A DNA stretch of 29,947 nt, taken from positions 1-29,947 of the forward strand of contig CAKONC010000006.1 in NCBI GenBank assembly GCA_934096985.1, given 5' to 3'. The DNA is from an uncultured Bacilli bacterium. GTDB taxonomy: Bacteria; Bacillota_I; Bacilli_A; RF39; UBA660. Shown here in pieces: positions 16,775-25,729 of the stretch. Numbering within the stretch: the first letter of the stretch is position 1; each line of letters starts with the position of its first letter. The notes beneath the pieces were generated by a model. The model did no database searches, was not told where the DNA came from, and was given only the letters and a program-made list of their open reading frames with translations. Both the position numbers and the translations under genes were made by a program.

Positions 16775-18008
16775 TACATACTCCTTTTTTAGGTTTAAAC
16801 AAACTACCAATGATAGCAAACGCTATAGCAAAGATAACCCATTCCAAATTTAAATTATATAGTGGAAGTTTACTTACAAAAACTGGAATGCCAAAAAACT
16901 TATATACTAAACAAATAATTTTTACTATTAAACAACTTACACATGAAAATTTGTGAACATTAGTATTTTTTATATTAAAAAATGAAAGCAAAGTTAAAAT
17001 AATTATTAAGGGATAAATTACATTAAGAATTGGACTTGCAAAATTAATAATGTTTTTAAGACCAATGTTAGATAAAATCATACTAACAGCACATATTATA
17101 ATAACCCAGTATTCATATTTTACAAATGTAAGGCGTGAATATTTATTTGCTACAGACGAAGTTAACCCGACAGCAGTTGTAAAACACGCAAGAAAAGTAA
17201 TAATACTTAAAAATATACTTCCATTATTTAATATTTTTTTAGATATCGTTAATAATAAATTATTTTCATTAAAATCAAAATCTCCATATTTTGCTCCAAT
17301 AAAAGATAAGCCAGTATAAATTATAATCAATAAAATTATTGCTATTGAAAATGAATATATATTTAATACTTTTTGTTCTTTTTTATTATATTTCTTAGTT
17401 TTCATATATTTTAAAATCATGTATGAAAGTGAGCTTACACATAGAATATCTAAAGTTTGATATCCCATTTGTAGACCCAAATTTACTGAATCTATTGTTG
17501 ATAATTTGTTGACTAATAAGTTATTACTTTTAAATACACCGATAAAAATAAATAATAAAATACTTATTAATAAAATTGGTGTTAAATATTTTCCTACTAA
17601 ATCAACAACTTTTGTAGACTTATAAGAGAAAATGAATACCAAAGTAAAATATACTAATGAAAAAACTAGCATGCTTTTAAAAGAAAACATTGAAAATGAA
17701 GTTGCAGCAGATCTTGGTATTGCTATTAATGGTCCCATACAAGCAAGCATTATCACGTCAAGTATTTTCGATGGCATTTTCCCAATTTTTCCATATATTA
17801 AATCTTCATCATTATTAGTTTTAGCTAATGCTACTACACTTAGTGTTACAAGTCCTAAATCTGAAAGTAAAAAGAAAAGTAAAGAAATAATCCATTTACT
17901 GCCGCTTAAGGCACCTATATATGTAGAAAAAAGAATATTTCCTGCTCCAAAAATTATAGAAAATATTGCAAATCCCATTATAAATGAATCTTTAACTTTA
18001 CTTTTCAT
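16764..18008 (-). CDS. brnQ: BrnQ-type branched-chain amino acid transporter
   Basis: A sodium-coupled leucine/isoleucine/valine carrier of the LIVCS family, 414 residues, about 12 membrane helices. Diagnostic are GFAIFSIIFGAGNILF (about 12-27), SDLGLVTLSVVALA (about 48-61) and GPLIAIPRSAATSF (about 92-105), the conserved sodium/substrate region. Two starts are possible. I take ATG 18008, preceded closely by AGTAGGTGG; the alternative GTG 18014 lies inside that site. It follows the MBOAT gene by 30 nt with no terminator between, so it may share its transcript. Substrate is inferred from family. Confidence 0.87.
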   Translation of the reverse strand: MKSKVKDSFIMGFAIFSIIFGAGNILFSTYIGALSGSKWIISLLFFLLSDLGLVTLSVVALAKTNNDEDLIYGKIGKMPSKILDVIMLACMGPLIAIPRSAATSFSMFSFKSMLVFSLVYFTLVFIFSYKSTKVVDLVGKYLTPILLISILLFIFIGVFKSNNLLVNKLSTIDSVNLGLQMGYQTLDILCVSSLSYMILKYMKTKKYNKKEQKVLNIYSFSIAIILLIIIYTGLSFIGAKYGDFDFNENNLLLTISKKILNNGSIFLSIITFLACFTTAVGLTSSVANKYSRLTFVKYEYWVIIICAVSMILSNIGLKNIINFASPILNVIYPLIIILTLLSFFNIKNTNVHKFSCVSCLIVKIICLVYKFFGIPVFVSKLPLYNLNLEWVIFAIAFAIIGSLFKPKKGVCNEL

Positions 18009-18037
18009 AGCCACCTACTATAAATAGTTTATCATAA

Positions 18038-19414
18038 TTAAAATCTAAAATAAATAAATGGATTATAACTTGAGGCTAAAATACTTATTATGCTTATTAA
18101 AAATAGTATGAAAATGATAATATCACTAAATAATGTCTTTTTGGTAAAAAATTTTTTAAATAAAGGTGTACTTGCTAAAACTGCTAAAATAAATATAACT
18201 ATAGTTCTAATTTTTAAAACTTGATAATGAAATAAAACACTTATATTACCTAGTCCATGTGCACCAAATAATGTTGAAATAACGTTTAAAAGTGTTTTAG
18301 TATTAGTAAAATAAAAAATAATAAAACCAAAAGTAACTATAGTAAACGTATAAATATGTCCAAGCACTTTTGGCATCTTATCTATTTTCTTAAATATATA
18401 TTTTTCTAAAACTAAAAATATAAAATAATATAATCCCCATAAAATAAAATTCCAGCTTGCACCATGCCAAAGGCCTGTTAATAGCCACACAACTAGTAAA
18501 TTAAAAATATGTCTTAATTTATTACATCTATTTCCGCCTAAAGGGATATAAACATAATCTTTGAAAAATGTTGATAAAGATATATGCCATCTATGCCAAA
18601 AGTCAGTAATTGTTCTAGCAATATACGGATAATTAAAGTTTTCTAAATAGTGAAAACCTAACATTTCTCCAAGCCCTATAGCCATATCACTATAGCCTGA
18701 AAAGTCAAAATAAATTTGAAATGTAAAACAAATACTTCCAATTATTACGCCTAAAACTCCAAGTGCAGAAATATCCGAAGCAAAAAGCGTGTCACATACA
18801 TAAGCCATTTCATTAGCTATAACAACCTTTTTAAATAGCCCCAAAATAAATCTTCTTATTCCACCTGCAAAATCATTAAAATTTTCTTTTCTATCATTTA
18901 ACTCTTCATTAACAGTTGAATATCTAACTATCGGGCCAGCAATTAATTGAGGAAAAGCACTTATATAACAACCTAAATTAATCATACTTTTTTGAACATC
19001 TACTTCTTTTTTATAAACATCAATTACATAGGTTAATATTTGAAATGTATAAAAACTTATTCCAATAGGAAGACTAATATTTAAAAAAGTTTTATTTAAA
19101 TGAAACAAATTATTTATGTTACTCAAAAAGAAGTTTGAATATTTAAAAATAAATAGCAAACCCAGGTTAAATATAACATCTATTATAAGCAAGGTTTTAC
19201 GTTTCTTACTATCTGACATAATGATAGCTATATAATAATTAACTATTATAGATAATATCATAAGTAATACATAAACTGGTTCTCCATAACTATAAAATAG
19301 TAATGAAAAAATTAATAAAACAATATTCCTAGATTTCCTTTTTTTACATAAAAAATAAAAAATTAAGAATAAGGGAAGAAATAAAAACAAAAATATTAAA
19401 CTAGAAAAAACCAT
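18038..19414 (-). CDS. MBOAT-family O-acyltransferase (AlgI/PatA-like)
   Basis: A 458-residue polytopic membrane enzyme of the MBOAT superfamily, which moves acyl groups (usually acetyl) across the membrane onto surface polymers. The N-terminal MVFSSLIFLFLFLPLFLIFY is typical of AlgI-like members. The core has SFYTFQILTYVIDVYK (about 120-135), the TDFWHRWHISLSTFFKDYVYIPLGG block (about 270-295) and the catalytic-His motif LLTGLWHGASWNFILWG (about 312-328). The start overlaps the stop of the DHHW gene by 1 nt, a pairing typical of AlgI/AlgJ-type acylation systems. The acceptor polymer cannot be told from sequence. Confidence 0.92.
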   Translation of the reverse strand: MVFSSLIFLFLFLPLFLIFYFLCKKRKSRNIVLLIFSLLFYSYGEPVYVLLMILSIIVNYYIAIIMSDSKKRKTLLIIDVIFNLGLLFIFKYSNFFLSNINNLFHLNKTFLNISLPIGISFYTFQILTYVIDVYKKEVDVQKSMINLGCYISAFPQLIAGPIVRYSTVNEELNDRKENFNDFAGGIRRFILGLFKKVVIANEMAYVCDTLFASDISALGVLGVIIGSICFTFQIYFDFSGYSDMAIGLGEMLGFHYLENFNYPYIARTITDFWHRWHISLSTFFKDYVYIPLGGNRCNKLRHIFNLLVVWLLTGLWHGASWNFILWGLYYFIFLVLEKYIFKKIDKMPKVLGHIYTFTIVTFGFIIFYFTNTKTLLNVISTLFGAHGLGNISVLFHYQVLKIRTIVIFILAVLASTPLFKKFFTKKTLFSDIIIFILFLISIISILASSYNPFIYFRF

Positions 19415-20604
19415 TATTTAATCCTCCCTTCAAGATTATAATTAAGTTCATCAAATAAAGTTGAACCACTATCATATAAAAATAGCACTTTATGAATATT
19501 ATTTTCTTTAACATAATTAGTTAAATTAAAATTATTATTTTTATATTCATCATATCTTAAATTAATAACATGTGTTTTGTTAAATGATGAAGCAATTAAA
19601 TAATCTATTTGCCATACATAAGAGTCTCCAATAATAAGAAGATTTTCCTTAGTGTTATCATGATAATCATATATTACATTTCCATATTGACCATTAAAAT
19701 ATTGAACATAATAGTCATAATATTTGTAATTTCTATCTAGTCTTATTTTACGTGGTTTAAATATCTCTGGTGCTGATTTTCCATTTACTAAAACGTCATA
19801 ATTTAAATTAATTGTTACGTCTTTTATATAATCATATGTCACATCATTCAAAGCGGTTTTAGCCATTGAACCATAAAATTTTTTATCTGTTTTTTCTTCA
19901 ATAGTTAGATTTTCAAGACTAGAGACTTTTAACATATTAGTTATATCATAATATCCACTTAAAGCACCATTAATTGTCCAATGATGATCTGTTTTATAAT
20001 AAAAGTTTTTATATTCTTCAAGACTATTAATACTCATAACTTTAATATGTATATTATCATTTAAATTATTTTTAAAATATGTTACATAACTACTCAAATT
20101 ATCTGAAGCAAGATTTGTATACTCGTAACTTACAGGTAAATAAATATACATGTCAATATCTTTTTCTGATAACTCGTTAAAAAATCTAACTTGTTTTTTT
20201 GCTTTATCGTCTAATGCGGACTTAGGATATTTATTAAGTAAATAATAAAAATCATTACGCTTATTATAAAAAATATATTCTCCATCACTATTTTTTTTGA
20301 TTGGAACATTGTAATAAAAAAAACTATTACTATAAAAATCTATTTTTTGATAAGATTCATTTAGACTATTATAAAAAGGAAAATAATTGGTTACATGATT
20401 TTCTACTTGATTTTCAATTTTTCCAATATAATTATTGAGTTTATTTATGAAATTATTTTTCTCTTTGGCTTGGTATTCAGAAAAATTATCATAATTAATA
20501 TCCAAAACACTTAATTTAACTAGTAAAAATTTGGCAGGTATTAATAAAAATACTCCAAAAATAACTATCAAAAAAGAGATAATAATAAATTTATTTTTCT
20601 TCAT
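19414..20604 (-). CDS. DHHW-family (AlgX/AlgJ-like) SGNH-type acyltransferase/esterase
   Basis: A 396-residue membrane-anchored protein, with its N-terminal helix (about 6-29) and the remainder outside. It has the TDHHWT motif (D206, H207, H208, W209) of DHHW/AlgX-like proteins and a GDSYVW block (326-331) in which S328 is the likely nucleophile of a Ser-His-Asp set. Such proteins take an acyl group delivered by a partner MBOAT and place it on an extracellular polymer. The partner is the next gene, overlapping by 1 nt. A TGATACAAT extended -10 lies about 30 nt upstream, so this is probably the first gene of the unit. Confidence 0.9.
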   Translation of the reverse strand: MKKNKFIIISFLIVIFGVFLLIPAKFLLVKLSVLDINYDNFSEYQAKEKNNFINKLNNYIGKIENQVENHVTNYFPFYNSLNESYQKIDFYSNSFFYYNVPIKKNSDGEYIFYNKRNDFYYLLNKYPKSALDDKAKKQVRFFNELSEKDIDMYIYLPVSYEYTNLASDNLSSYVTYFKNNLNDNIHIKVMSINSLEEYKNFYYKTDHHWTINGALSGYYDITNMLKVSSLENLTIEEKTDKKFYGSMAKTALNDVTYDYIKDVTINLNYDVLVNGKSAPEIFKPRKIRLDRNYKYYDYYVQYFNGQYGNVIYDYHDNTKENLLIIGDSYVWQIDYLIASSFNKTHVINLRYDEYKNNNFNLTNYVKENNIHKVLFLYDSGSTLFDELNYNLEGRIK

Positions 20605-20664
20605 AAAACCACCATTTATATTGTATCATACTAAAGGAAAAACATGTATATTATTGTTAAAGTT

Positions 20665-21310
20665 TCATTTTCTTCGAGAATTTGTAACTCCATATAAAAG
20701 TTCTCTTGAATTACTTGTAAATGATATAACAGCATCCTCTAAAATTTTAAAATAAGGTGAAGAATTTCTAAACCAAAAAGATGAATTACCAGTGGATTTA
20801 TGTAATATTGTTGTATTTCCATTAATTTCAATCTTATTACATTCTGCAACTTCATTTCCCGCTGCATAATTATCCTGTATTGTAATATTAGAATTAATAA
20901 ATTTAGTTAAACCGAACGGATGAAAACTTATTTGTGGCCCTACGTAAGTTATATTATTATATTCAACAATTACATTTTGATAATTTGCTGAGTCAGGCAC
21001 ATATATAATTCCATAATAGTTATACCCTGTAATATCCATATTTTTAACTACTATATTTAAATGAACGTGAATTAACTACACTTATCGCACTAGAACCACT
21101 TAAATTTTTCATATCGGTAAAAGTATATCTAGAATTTTCATACGTTCCATCTATTGTTATATTAGTCTTTGTTGAAAAAATGTTTATACCACTTGTTAAA
21201 GTAATATCATTTCCAAAGTATATATAAATATAACTATTATTACCCTCTAAAATAGTTTTTAACTCATCACTTGTATAAATAACTACAGTTAAACTATCTA
21301 TAATTTTCAT
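20665..21310 (-). pseudogene. Frameshifted pectate-lyase-like/beta-helix surface protein remnant
   Basis: Two adjacent frames encode one protein. The first (21310-21044) holds a typical opening of beta-helix adhesins, with YFGNDITLTSGINIF, TNITIDGTYENSRYTF and SSAISVVNSRSFKY. It ends at a TAA just after TATAGTAGTT. The second (from about 21058 down) continues VVKNMDITGYNYYGIIYVP... with repeated beta-helix rungs. Restoring two bases (TATATAGTAG for TATAGTAG) would give KYIVVKNMDITGYN, so a TA-slippage deletion is the simplest explanation. The 3' part ends in NSRRK just before the DHHW gene promoter, so the C-terminus is lost as well. No signal peptide or sorting motif is seen. A sequencing error cannot be excluded. 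Confidence 0.65.
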
Positions 21311-21341
21311 AAAACACCTTATTAGATTTTATGAAAATTAT
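21300..21341. repeat. 15-bp perfect inverted repeat covering a ribosome site and start codon
   Basis: Arms 21300-21314 and 21327-21341 are perfectly complementary, with a 12-nt spacer. In the minus-strand transcript the loop holds TAAGGTG, the ribosome site of the broken beta-helix gene, and the 3' arm holds its ATG. The stem is AT-only except for one C/G pair. It lies 38 nt beyond the stop of the upstream gene. Confidence 0.85.
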
Positions 21342-21378
21342 TTAAACTTTGTTAAATATTCATCATTATTTACTAATT

Positions 21379-22230
21379 TTAATTATTGCCCACTATTACT
21401 TTACCATCCAAATTACATATATAACAATTTGGTAACTTAGATTTTATATGTTCTAAAACTTTTTGGTTTGCTTCTAACTTTCTGCCAATAAGAACACCCT
21501 CTACCAAACTTATTGGTAAACCAAACATTATTGCAGATTCCCTATCAGTGGTAATTGCATTTCTATTTTTTCTATCATTATTAATAAATTTTTCTTTATA
21601 TCTATAATCTAAAAATTGAGTTAATATTTCTTCATCAAAGTCTAAATTCCATACATCATTATAAGCAAGTTTTTTTGCATAAGCAGATTCCATATTTAAA
21701 ATAAATGCTATCTGCCTTTTATTTGAAACTAAACTTGGAATAAATCGAACTTCTTTTGTTTGTTCACCGCTATAAGACCACACATTCTCATCGTTATTTA
21801 ATTGTTCAGTAATTTCATCAAATTTATGAAATGGTACTAATTTACTTATAGTCTTTGCTTCAGGTCCACGCCCAATTAAATATGAAATAGTAAAACCACT
21901 ATATTTATTTATGTAATCCGCTAATAATGTATTGCTTTGAATATTCCAAAAGCCTACACTATTTTTTATTTTATTTATATTTTTATTTACCGTAAAATCC
22001 GTTGATATAAATCCATGTTCAATGGTAAAGTCAAAATTTTCTAATTCTCCAGGAATACCATGCAAAAATGTCCCCTGTTTTAATTTAACAGCATCATTTA
22101 TGTTATACTTATTCTTTTCTATTTCTTGCACATCATCATAAAATAAATTTATTTGGCTTAGTAATATTTCTTTTGTCTTACCAATAAAATTTTCATTAAC
22201 ATAACTAACAAAGGTTTCTTTACTTAACAT
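21379..22230 (-). CDS. Unrecognised protein with a possible ADP-ribosyltransferase-like layout
   Basis: A 283-residue soluble protein without signal peptide or membrane segment; I cannot assign a family with certainty. Visible pattern: FLHGIPG (55-61), then EHGFISTDF (71-79), GFWNIQSNTLLADYI (93-107) and a C-terminal block with TTDRESAIMFGLPISLVEGVLIG (227-249; E244) ending YICNLDGKVI (270-279). The H-G, S-T and late E spacing recalls PARP/toxin-type ADP-ribosyltransferase folds (His/Arg...Ser/Tyr...Glu), but this is inference from layout only. It has its own -10 (TTATAAT) and an AAGGAG ribosome site. Placed between a broken surface gene and a peptidase, it appears independently transcribed. 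Confidence 0.6.
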   Translation of the reverse strand: MLSKETFVSYVNENFIGKTKEILLSQINLFYDDVQEIEKNKYNINDAVKLKQGTFLHGIPGELENFDFTIEHGFISTDFTVNKNINKIKNSVGFWNIQSNTLLADYINKYSGFTISYLIGRGPEAKTISKLVPFHKFDEITEQLNNDENVWSYSGEQTKEVRFIPSLVSNKRQIAFILNMESAYAKKLAYNDVWNLDFDEEILTQFLDYRYKEKFINNDRKNRNAITTDRESAIMFGLPISLVEGVLIGRKLEANQKVLEHIKSKLPNCYICNLDGKVIVGNN

Positions 22231-22273
22231 TTTATTAACTCCTTAGGAATATTATAACACAAAAAACTGATTA

Positions 22274-23737
22274 TTAATTTTTGCTGTATTTGTTATTAAA
22301 ATAGTTAATTAATGGTTTAACAGAAATTTCTTTTCCACATAACTTATTTATAATTTCTAAAGATGTATATGCTCCACCATTAATATAAATTTTTTTTATT
22401 AAAAAATCTGTTATTTCTTTTATCTTGTCATTTTTTAATAGTTCGTCAACACTACCAAGTTGTTGCTGAATTGCCTCAAAAAACATTCCGTCATAAATTG
22501 ATCCGAGTAAATAAGATGGAAAATATCCAAAATCTCCTTCTGACCAGTGAACATCTTGCATTAAGCCTTCACTATCATTTTGAACTTCAATATTTAAATA
22601 TTCTTTTGTTTTTTGATTCCATATTTCTGGTAATTCAGATACTTTTATTTTACCATTAAAAATATCTCTTTCAATTTCATATCTTAGAATAATATGCATA
22701 CAATATGTTAATTCATCTGCAGACGTTCTTATAGGATTACATTTTGGCGTATTAAGTAATGAAACAAACTCATCCAAAGTATAATTTAAATTTAAAATAT
22801 TTTTTATATCATCATAAATAGGAATCCAAAAATTCTTATTCCTACCTAAGAAATTTTCATAAAATCTAGATTGACTTTCATGAAGTGCACATAAATTTTC
22901 CACTGTAACATTTTCATACTTTGCTAAATTTGGAGAAATATTTTGTTCATATATTGCGTGACCACCTTCATGAATAATTGTTGTAACAAAATCTATTGGA
23001 TTATTTGTGTAACTAAAAGCAATTCTTATATCATTTTTACTCATTTTTTCTGTGTAACCATGTGGGTAAATGCCTAAAGTTCCTTTATTTAAATCAAAAC
23101 CAATATAATTTAGTAAATAATTTGCACACTCATTTAATTGCTGATTAGTATATTCAAAGTATGGTTCTTCTACCTTAATTTCATTATTTGGAATTAGCTT
23201 AATAATGCCTTCCTTTAACTTAGAAAATAATTTGTCTAAAAGCTTGCTATCAACTCCATACTCATAGTCACTTAACATAGTATCATAAATATTGCTTGCA
23301 CCAGGATACATATATTCATAATATGTTTTTGTTAATTTAATTATTTTATCTAAATAAGGTTCATATATTTTATAATCATTTGCATTTTTGGCTTTTCTCC
23401 ACATTACATTAGCAACCGCTTTAACTTTTGAATATTCTTCATAAAAATCTATTGGGACATTTTTATTTTTTTGATATCGTTTTAACAAATTTTGAATATA
23501 TCTTTGTTCTTCATTAGGTAAATTTTTATACTCTTGAGAATTAATTGCACCATTTAATAAATTGTAATATTCTATGCTAGTTTGTAGTTCAAACAATCTT
23601 TTTTCATGATAAGAAATTAAATTTATCAAATCAGTTTCAGAGTCTTTTGGAGCTACAACTCTTAATTCCCATAATAATAAATTTATTGTATATTGAAGAT
23701 TTGCTATTTCTTCTTGATATTTTAAAAACTTTTTCAT
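22274..23737 (-). CDS. M32-family metallocarboxypeptidase (Taq-type)
   Basis: A 487-residue cytoplasmic zinc carboxypeptidase with broad specificity for C-terminal residues. The zinc-binding motif is HEGGH (256-260; many members have HEFGH) in the context IIHEGGHAIYEQN, with the conserved HESQSRFYENFLGR (286-299) carrying the third ligand. IRTSADELTYCMHIILRYEIE (about 338-358) and VHWSEGDFGYFPSYLLGSIYDG complete the signature. Length is close to the family norm of about 500. ATG is preceded by AGGAG. A weak hairpin downstream separates it from the next gene. Its likely role is peptide turnover. Confidence 0.93.
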   Translation of the reverse strand: MKKFLKYQEEIANLQYTINLLLWELRVVAPKDSETDLINLISYHEKRLFELQTSIEYYNLLNGAINSQEYKNLPNEEQRYIQNLLKRYQKNKNVPIDFYEEYSKVKAVANVMWRKAKNANDYKIYEPYLDKIIKLTKTYYEYMYPGASNIYDTMLSDYEYGVDSKLLDKLFSKLKEGIIKLIPNNEIKVEEPYFEYTNQQLNECANYLLNYIGFDLNKGTLGIYPHGYTEKMSKNDIRIAFSYTNNPIDFVTTIIHEGGHAIYEQNISPNLAKYENVTVENLCALHESQSRFYENFLGRNKNFWIPIYDDIKNILNLNYTLDEFVSLLNTPKCNPIRTSADELTYCMHIILRYEIERDIFNGKIKVSELPEIWNQKTKEYLNIEVQNDSEGLMQDVHWSEGDFGYFPSYLLGSIYDGMFFEAIQQQLGSVDELLKNDKIKEITDFLIKKIYINGGAYTSLEIINKLCGKEISVKPLINYFNNKYSKN

Positions 23738-23856
23738 AAGTTACTCCTTTTCTTATTTTTATAATTTCATCAACTATATGATATTAAATTTTTCTATAAA
23801 TCAGATTTTCGAAACAATTATATCATATGATTAAATATTTAAAAATCTTTTATGGC

Positions 23857-23888
23857 AAAAAAAGATTTTACTATTTTTTAGTAAAATC
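23857..23888 (-). terminator. Intrinsic terminator after the 217-aa gene
   Basis: A perfect 9-bp stem GATTTTACT/AGTAAAATC (23864-23872, 23880-23888) followed on the minus strand by T7. It lies 3 nt after the stop of the membrane-anchored unknown. Confidence 0.8.
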
Positions 23889-23890
23889 AG

Positions 23891-24544
23891 TTAATCGTTA
23901 CTAATAGTATCTTCTATAATTTTCCCGTCATTGGTTTTTATTTTAAATTTACTAATACAATTATTTCCTTTTATGCATCCAATTGCGGGTTTATAATAAA
24001 TTATTTCATCAACGTTGTATTTTGAAAAATCACTTATTACATTTTGCGCAAATAAATTTTGATTATAATCGTACCATACATTATAAACTTTACCATCATT
24101 GGTTATAACTAAAAGGTTAAACGCTGTTCCAGTTGAAATAGTGTTTGTTCCCTCAATTCTTTTAATATTATTTAAATCTTTATATTTAATAAGATTTTCT
24201 TCCATAAATTTAGAGCCATCAAAATCGGTATTATTATATGAGTATAAATAATCTTTTTTTAGATCTTTTGAAGTATCTTTATTTAAATAATAGTATAAAT
24301 TTCCATCATCACCAACAACATATAAAATTGATAGAATTTTATCATTATATTTTTCAATAGAAAATGCTATTTTATCTTTTGGAAGTACAATATCTTTTTG
24401 ACTATCATTTTCACTATTTTCTACAACATTATTGATATTTTCTATGGTATCATTTTTTATTATTAATTTATCATAGCAAATATATCCAATCAAACAAATT
24501 ATTATTAAAACTAGTATCATTATAAGTACATTTTTATTATTCAT
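23891..24544 (-). CDS. Membrane-anchored protein, unknown function
   Basis: A 217-residue protein with an N-terminal transmembrane helix (about 6-23) and an extracytoplasmic remainder; family not recognised. The domain has repeated beta-strand segments with short glycine turns (VVGDDGNLYYYLN, VITNDGKVYNVWYDYN, KIKTNDGKIIEDT). These look like three rungs of a DG-K-type strand repeat, perhaps a small beta-propeller or PQQ-like fold; this is speculative. Two Cys in GCIKGNNC may pair. It is followed directly by a strong terminator and preceded by a TATACT -10-like box, so it is probably a single-gene unit. Confidence 0.68.
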   Translation of the reverse strand: MNNKNVLIMILVLIIICLIGYICYDKLIIKNDTIENINNVVENSENDSQKDIVLPKDKIAFSIEKYNDKILSILYVVGDDGNLYYYLNKDTSKDLKKDYLYSYNNTDFDGSKFMEENLIKYKDLNNIKRIEGTNTISTGTAFNLLVITNDGKVYNVWYDYNQNLFAQNVISDFSKYNVDEIIYYKPAIGCIKGNNCISKFKIKTNDGKIIEDTISND

Positions 24545-24615
24545 TAAACTACTCTACTTTCATATCAAGTATACAATAAATGATTTTTCAATTCAATGCA
24601 AAAGTTATATTTTTA

Positions 24616-25407
24616 TTAATATTTTTTCATTAATTTTCTAGTATATGTGCCATATGAATCATCAAGTTCAACTATACCATAATCATGAATTGGTTCTATA
24701 TATTGTCCATTAACACCACAATATGTTTCCCAATTATCTGGTTCAACTGCAACTTTCACAGATATATCACTATTTATTCTTGCTCCAATTAAATTATTAA
24801 TTGCTTGTATTGAAAAAACAGATAACTCACGTTTTTTATCAAATAATACTCCAAAATATGTTTGCATATTCATACACCTTTTATATTGATTAACAAACAT
24901 TTCCAAATCCAAAAATGGAATAGAAACATCATCTATAGGAATGCTTTCAATTAGCCCATTAACATATTTAATATAATTTTCATAATAAAAATCTCTAGTA
25001 ACATTAAATTCCCTCAATAAATCTAAAGGAGAAACTATTTCAGCATAATTTGGATTTCTATTTATATTAGTTAAACTTATTAACCATGATAATTTATCAT
25101 CCAAATTAGTATCATTAAATCTAATTGTTTTAGATAAAATTTTACTAGCAACTAAGAATGCTAAATATTCACGACACATTGATTGAAGCATATAAATATC
25201 CCTATTTCTTATATCTAGTTCTGTTTTTGGCAATCCAAACGAATCAAAATATAGTGCAATTGGTTTAGAAAAATCAGCTGTATAGGGATAATCCGTTTCA
25301 AGACTTTTTAAAAAATTGCTTCTATCTTGACTATTATATCCAAACATAAATAAATGTCTACTTTGATTCATTATTTCTTTTTTTAGATAGTCTTCATTTT
25401 TATACAT
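24616..25407 (-). CDS. Unrecognised soluble protein
   Basis: A 263-residue protein without signal peptide or membrane segment; I do not recognise the family. The N-terminus (SRHLFMFGYNSQDRSNFLKSL, then PIALYFDSFGLP) is placed like the first strand, P-loop and second strand of a nucleotide-binding protein. However, the Walker Gly-Lys-Ser/Thr is absent, so any ATPase activity is doubtful. A mostly helical middle part follows. The ATG at 25407 has GGTGAGG just 2 nt upstream; the in-frame GTG at 25419 lacks a ribosome site. It lies between two other accessory genes of unknown role. Confidence 0.62.
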   Translation of the reverse strand: MYKNEDYLKKEIMNQSRHLFMFGYNSQDRSNFLKSLETDYPYTADFSKPIALYFDSFGLPKTELDIRNRDIYMLQSMCREYLAFLVASKILSKTIRFNDTNLDDKLSWLISLTNINRNPNYAEIVSPLDLLREFNVTRDFYYENYIKYVNGLIESIPIDDVSIPFLDLEMFVNQYKRCMNMQTYFGVLFDKKRELSVFSIQAINNLIGARINSDISVKVAVEPDNWETYCGVNGQYIEPIHDYGIVELDDSYGTYTRKLMKKY

Positions 25408-25729
25408 AACCTCACCCACTATATTTTAAAATATATATATTAATTTTTTTCTTTTAAAATGCTTTTGTTCAGATCCTTAGAATTTACATTTAAATATAAA
25501 TTATATTGTTGATAAATAATTGTTTCTATAACTTTTATACAAAGATTAAAACATAACTATTATAACATAAATTATATTTTTATGAATTTTTTCATTTGCA
25601 TAATTGATAATAATTGTTTTATTTATATAATTTTACAAATATAATCATTTTTATTTTACTCCTGCTACAGCTTTACTACTCTATATTAATACTACTCTAT
25701 ATTAATAATTAAAAACATAATGAAATATT
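25408..25729. other. AT-rich intergenic region, no gene seen
   Basis: About 320 bases, almost entirely A and T, with no open frame of note and no RNA gene that I can see. It contains short A/T palindromes (for example 25426-25441) and one tandem repeat next to the zinc-peptidase-like stop (listed separately). It presumably carries the promoter of the 263-residue protein. Confidence 0.6.
25674..25705. repeat. 16-bp perfect tandem repeat
   Basis: Unit TACTACTCTATATTAA occurs twice head to tail (25674-25689, 25690-25705) with two further matching bases after it, in non-coding DNA downstream of the zinc-peptidase-like gene. Confidence 0.9.

Noticed and set aside
21300..21341. Plain intrinsic terminator of the upstream 283-aa gene
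   Set aside because: The stem is almost pure A/T and is not followed by a clear T run in the transcript; a start-codon-sequestering hairpin is at least as likely, though not proven.
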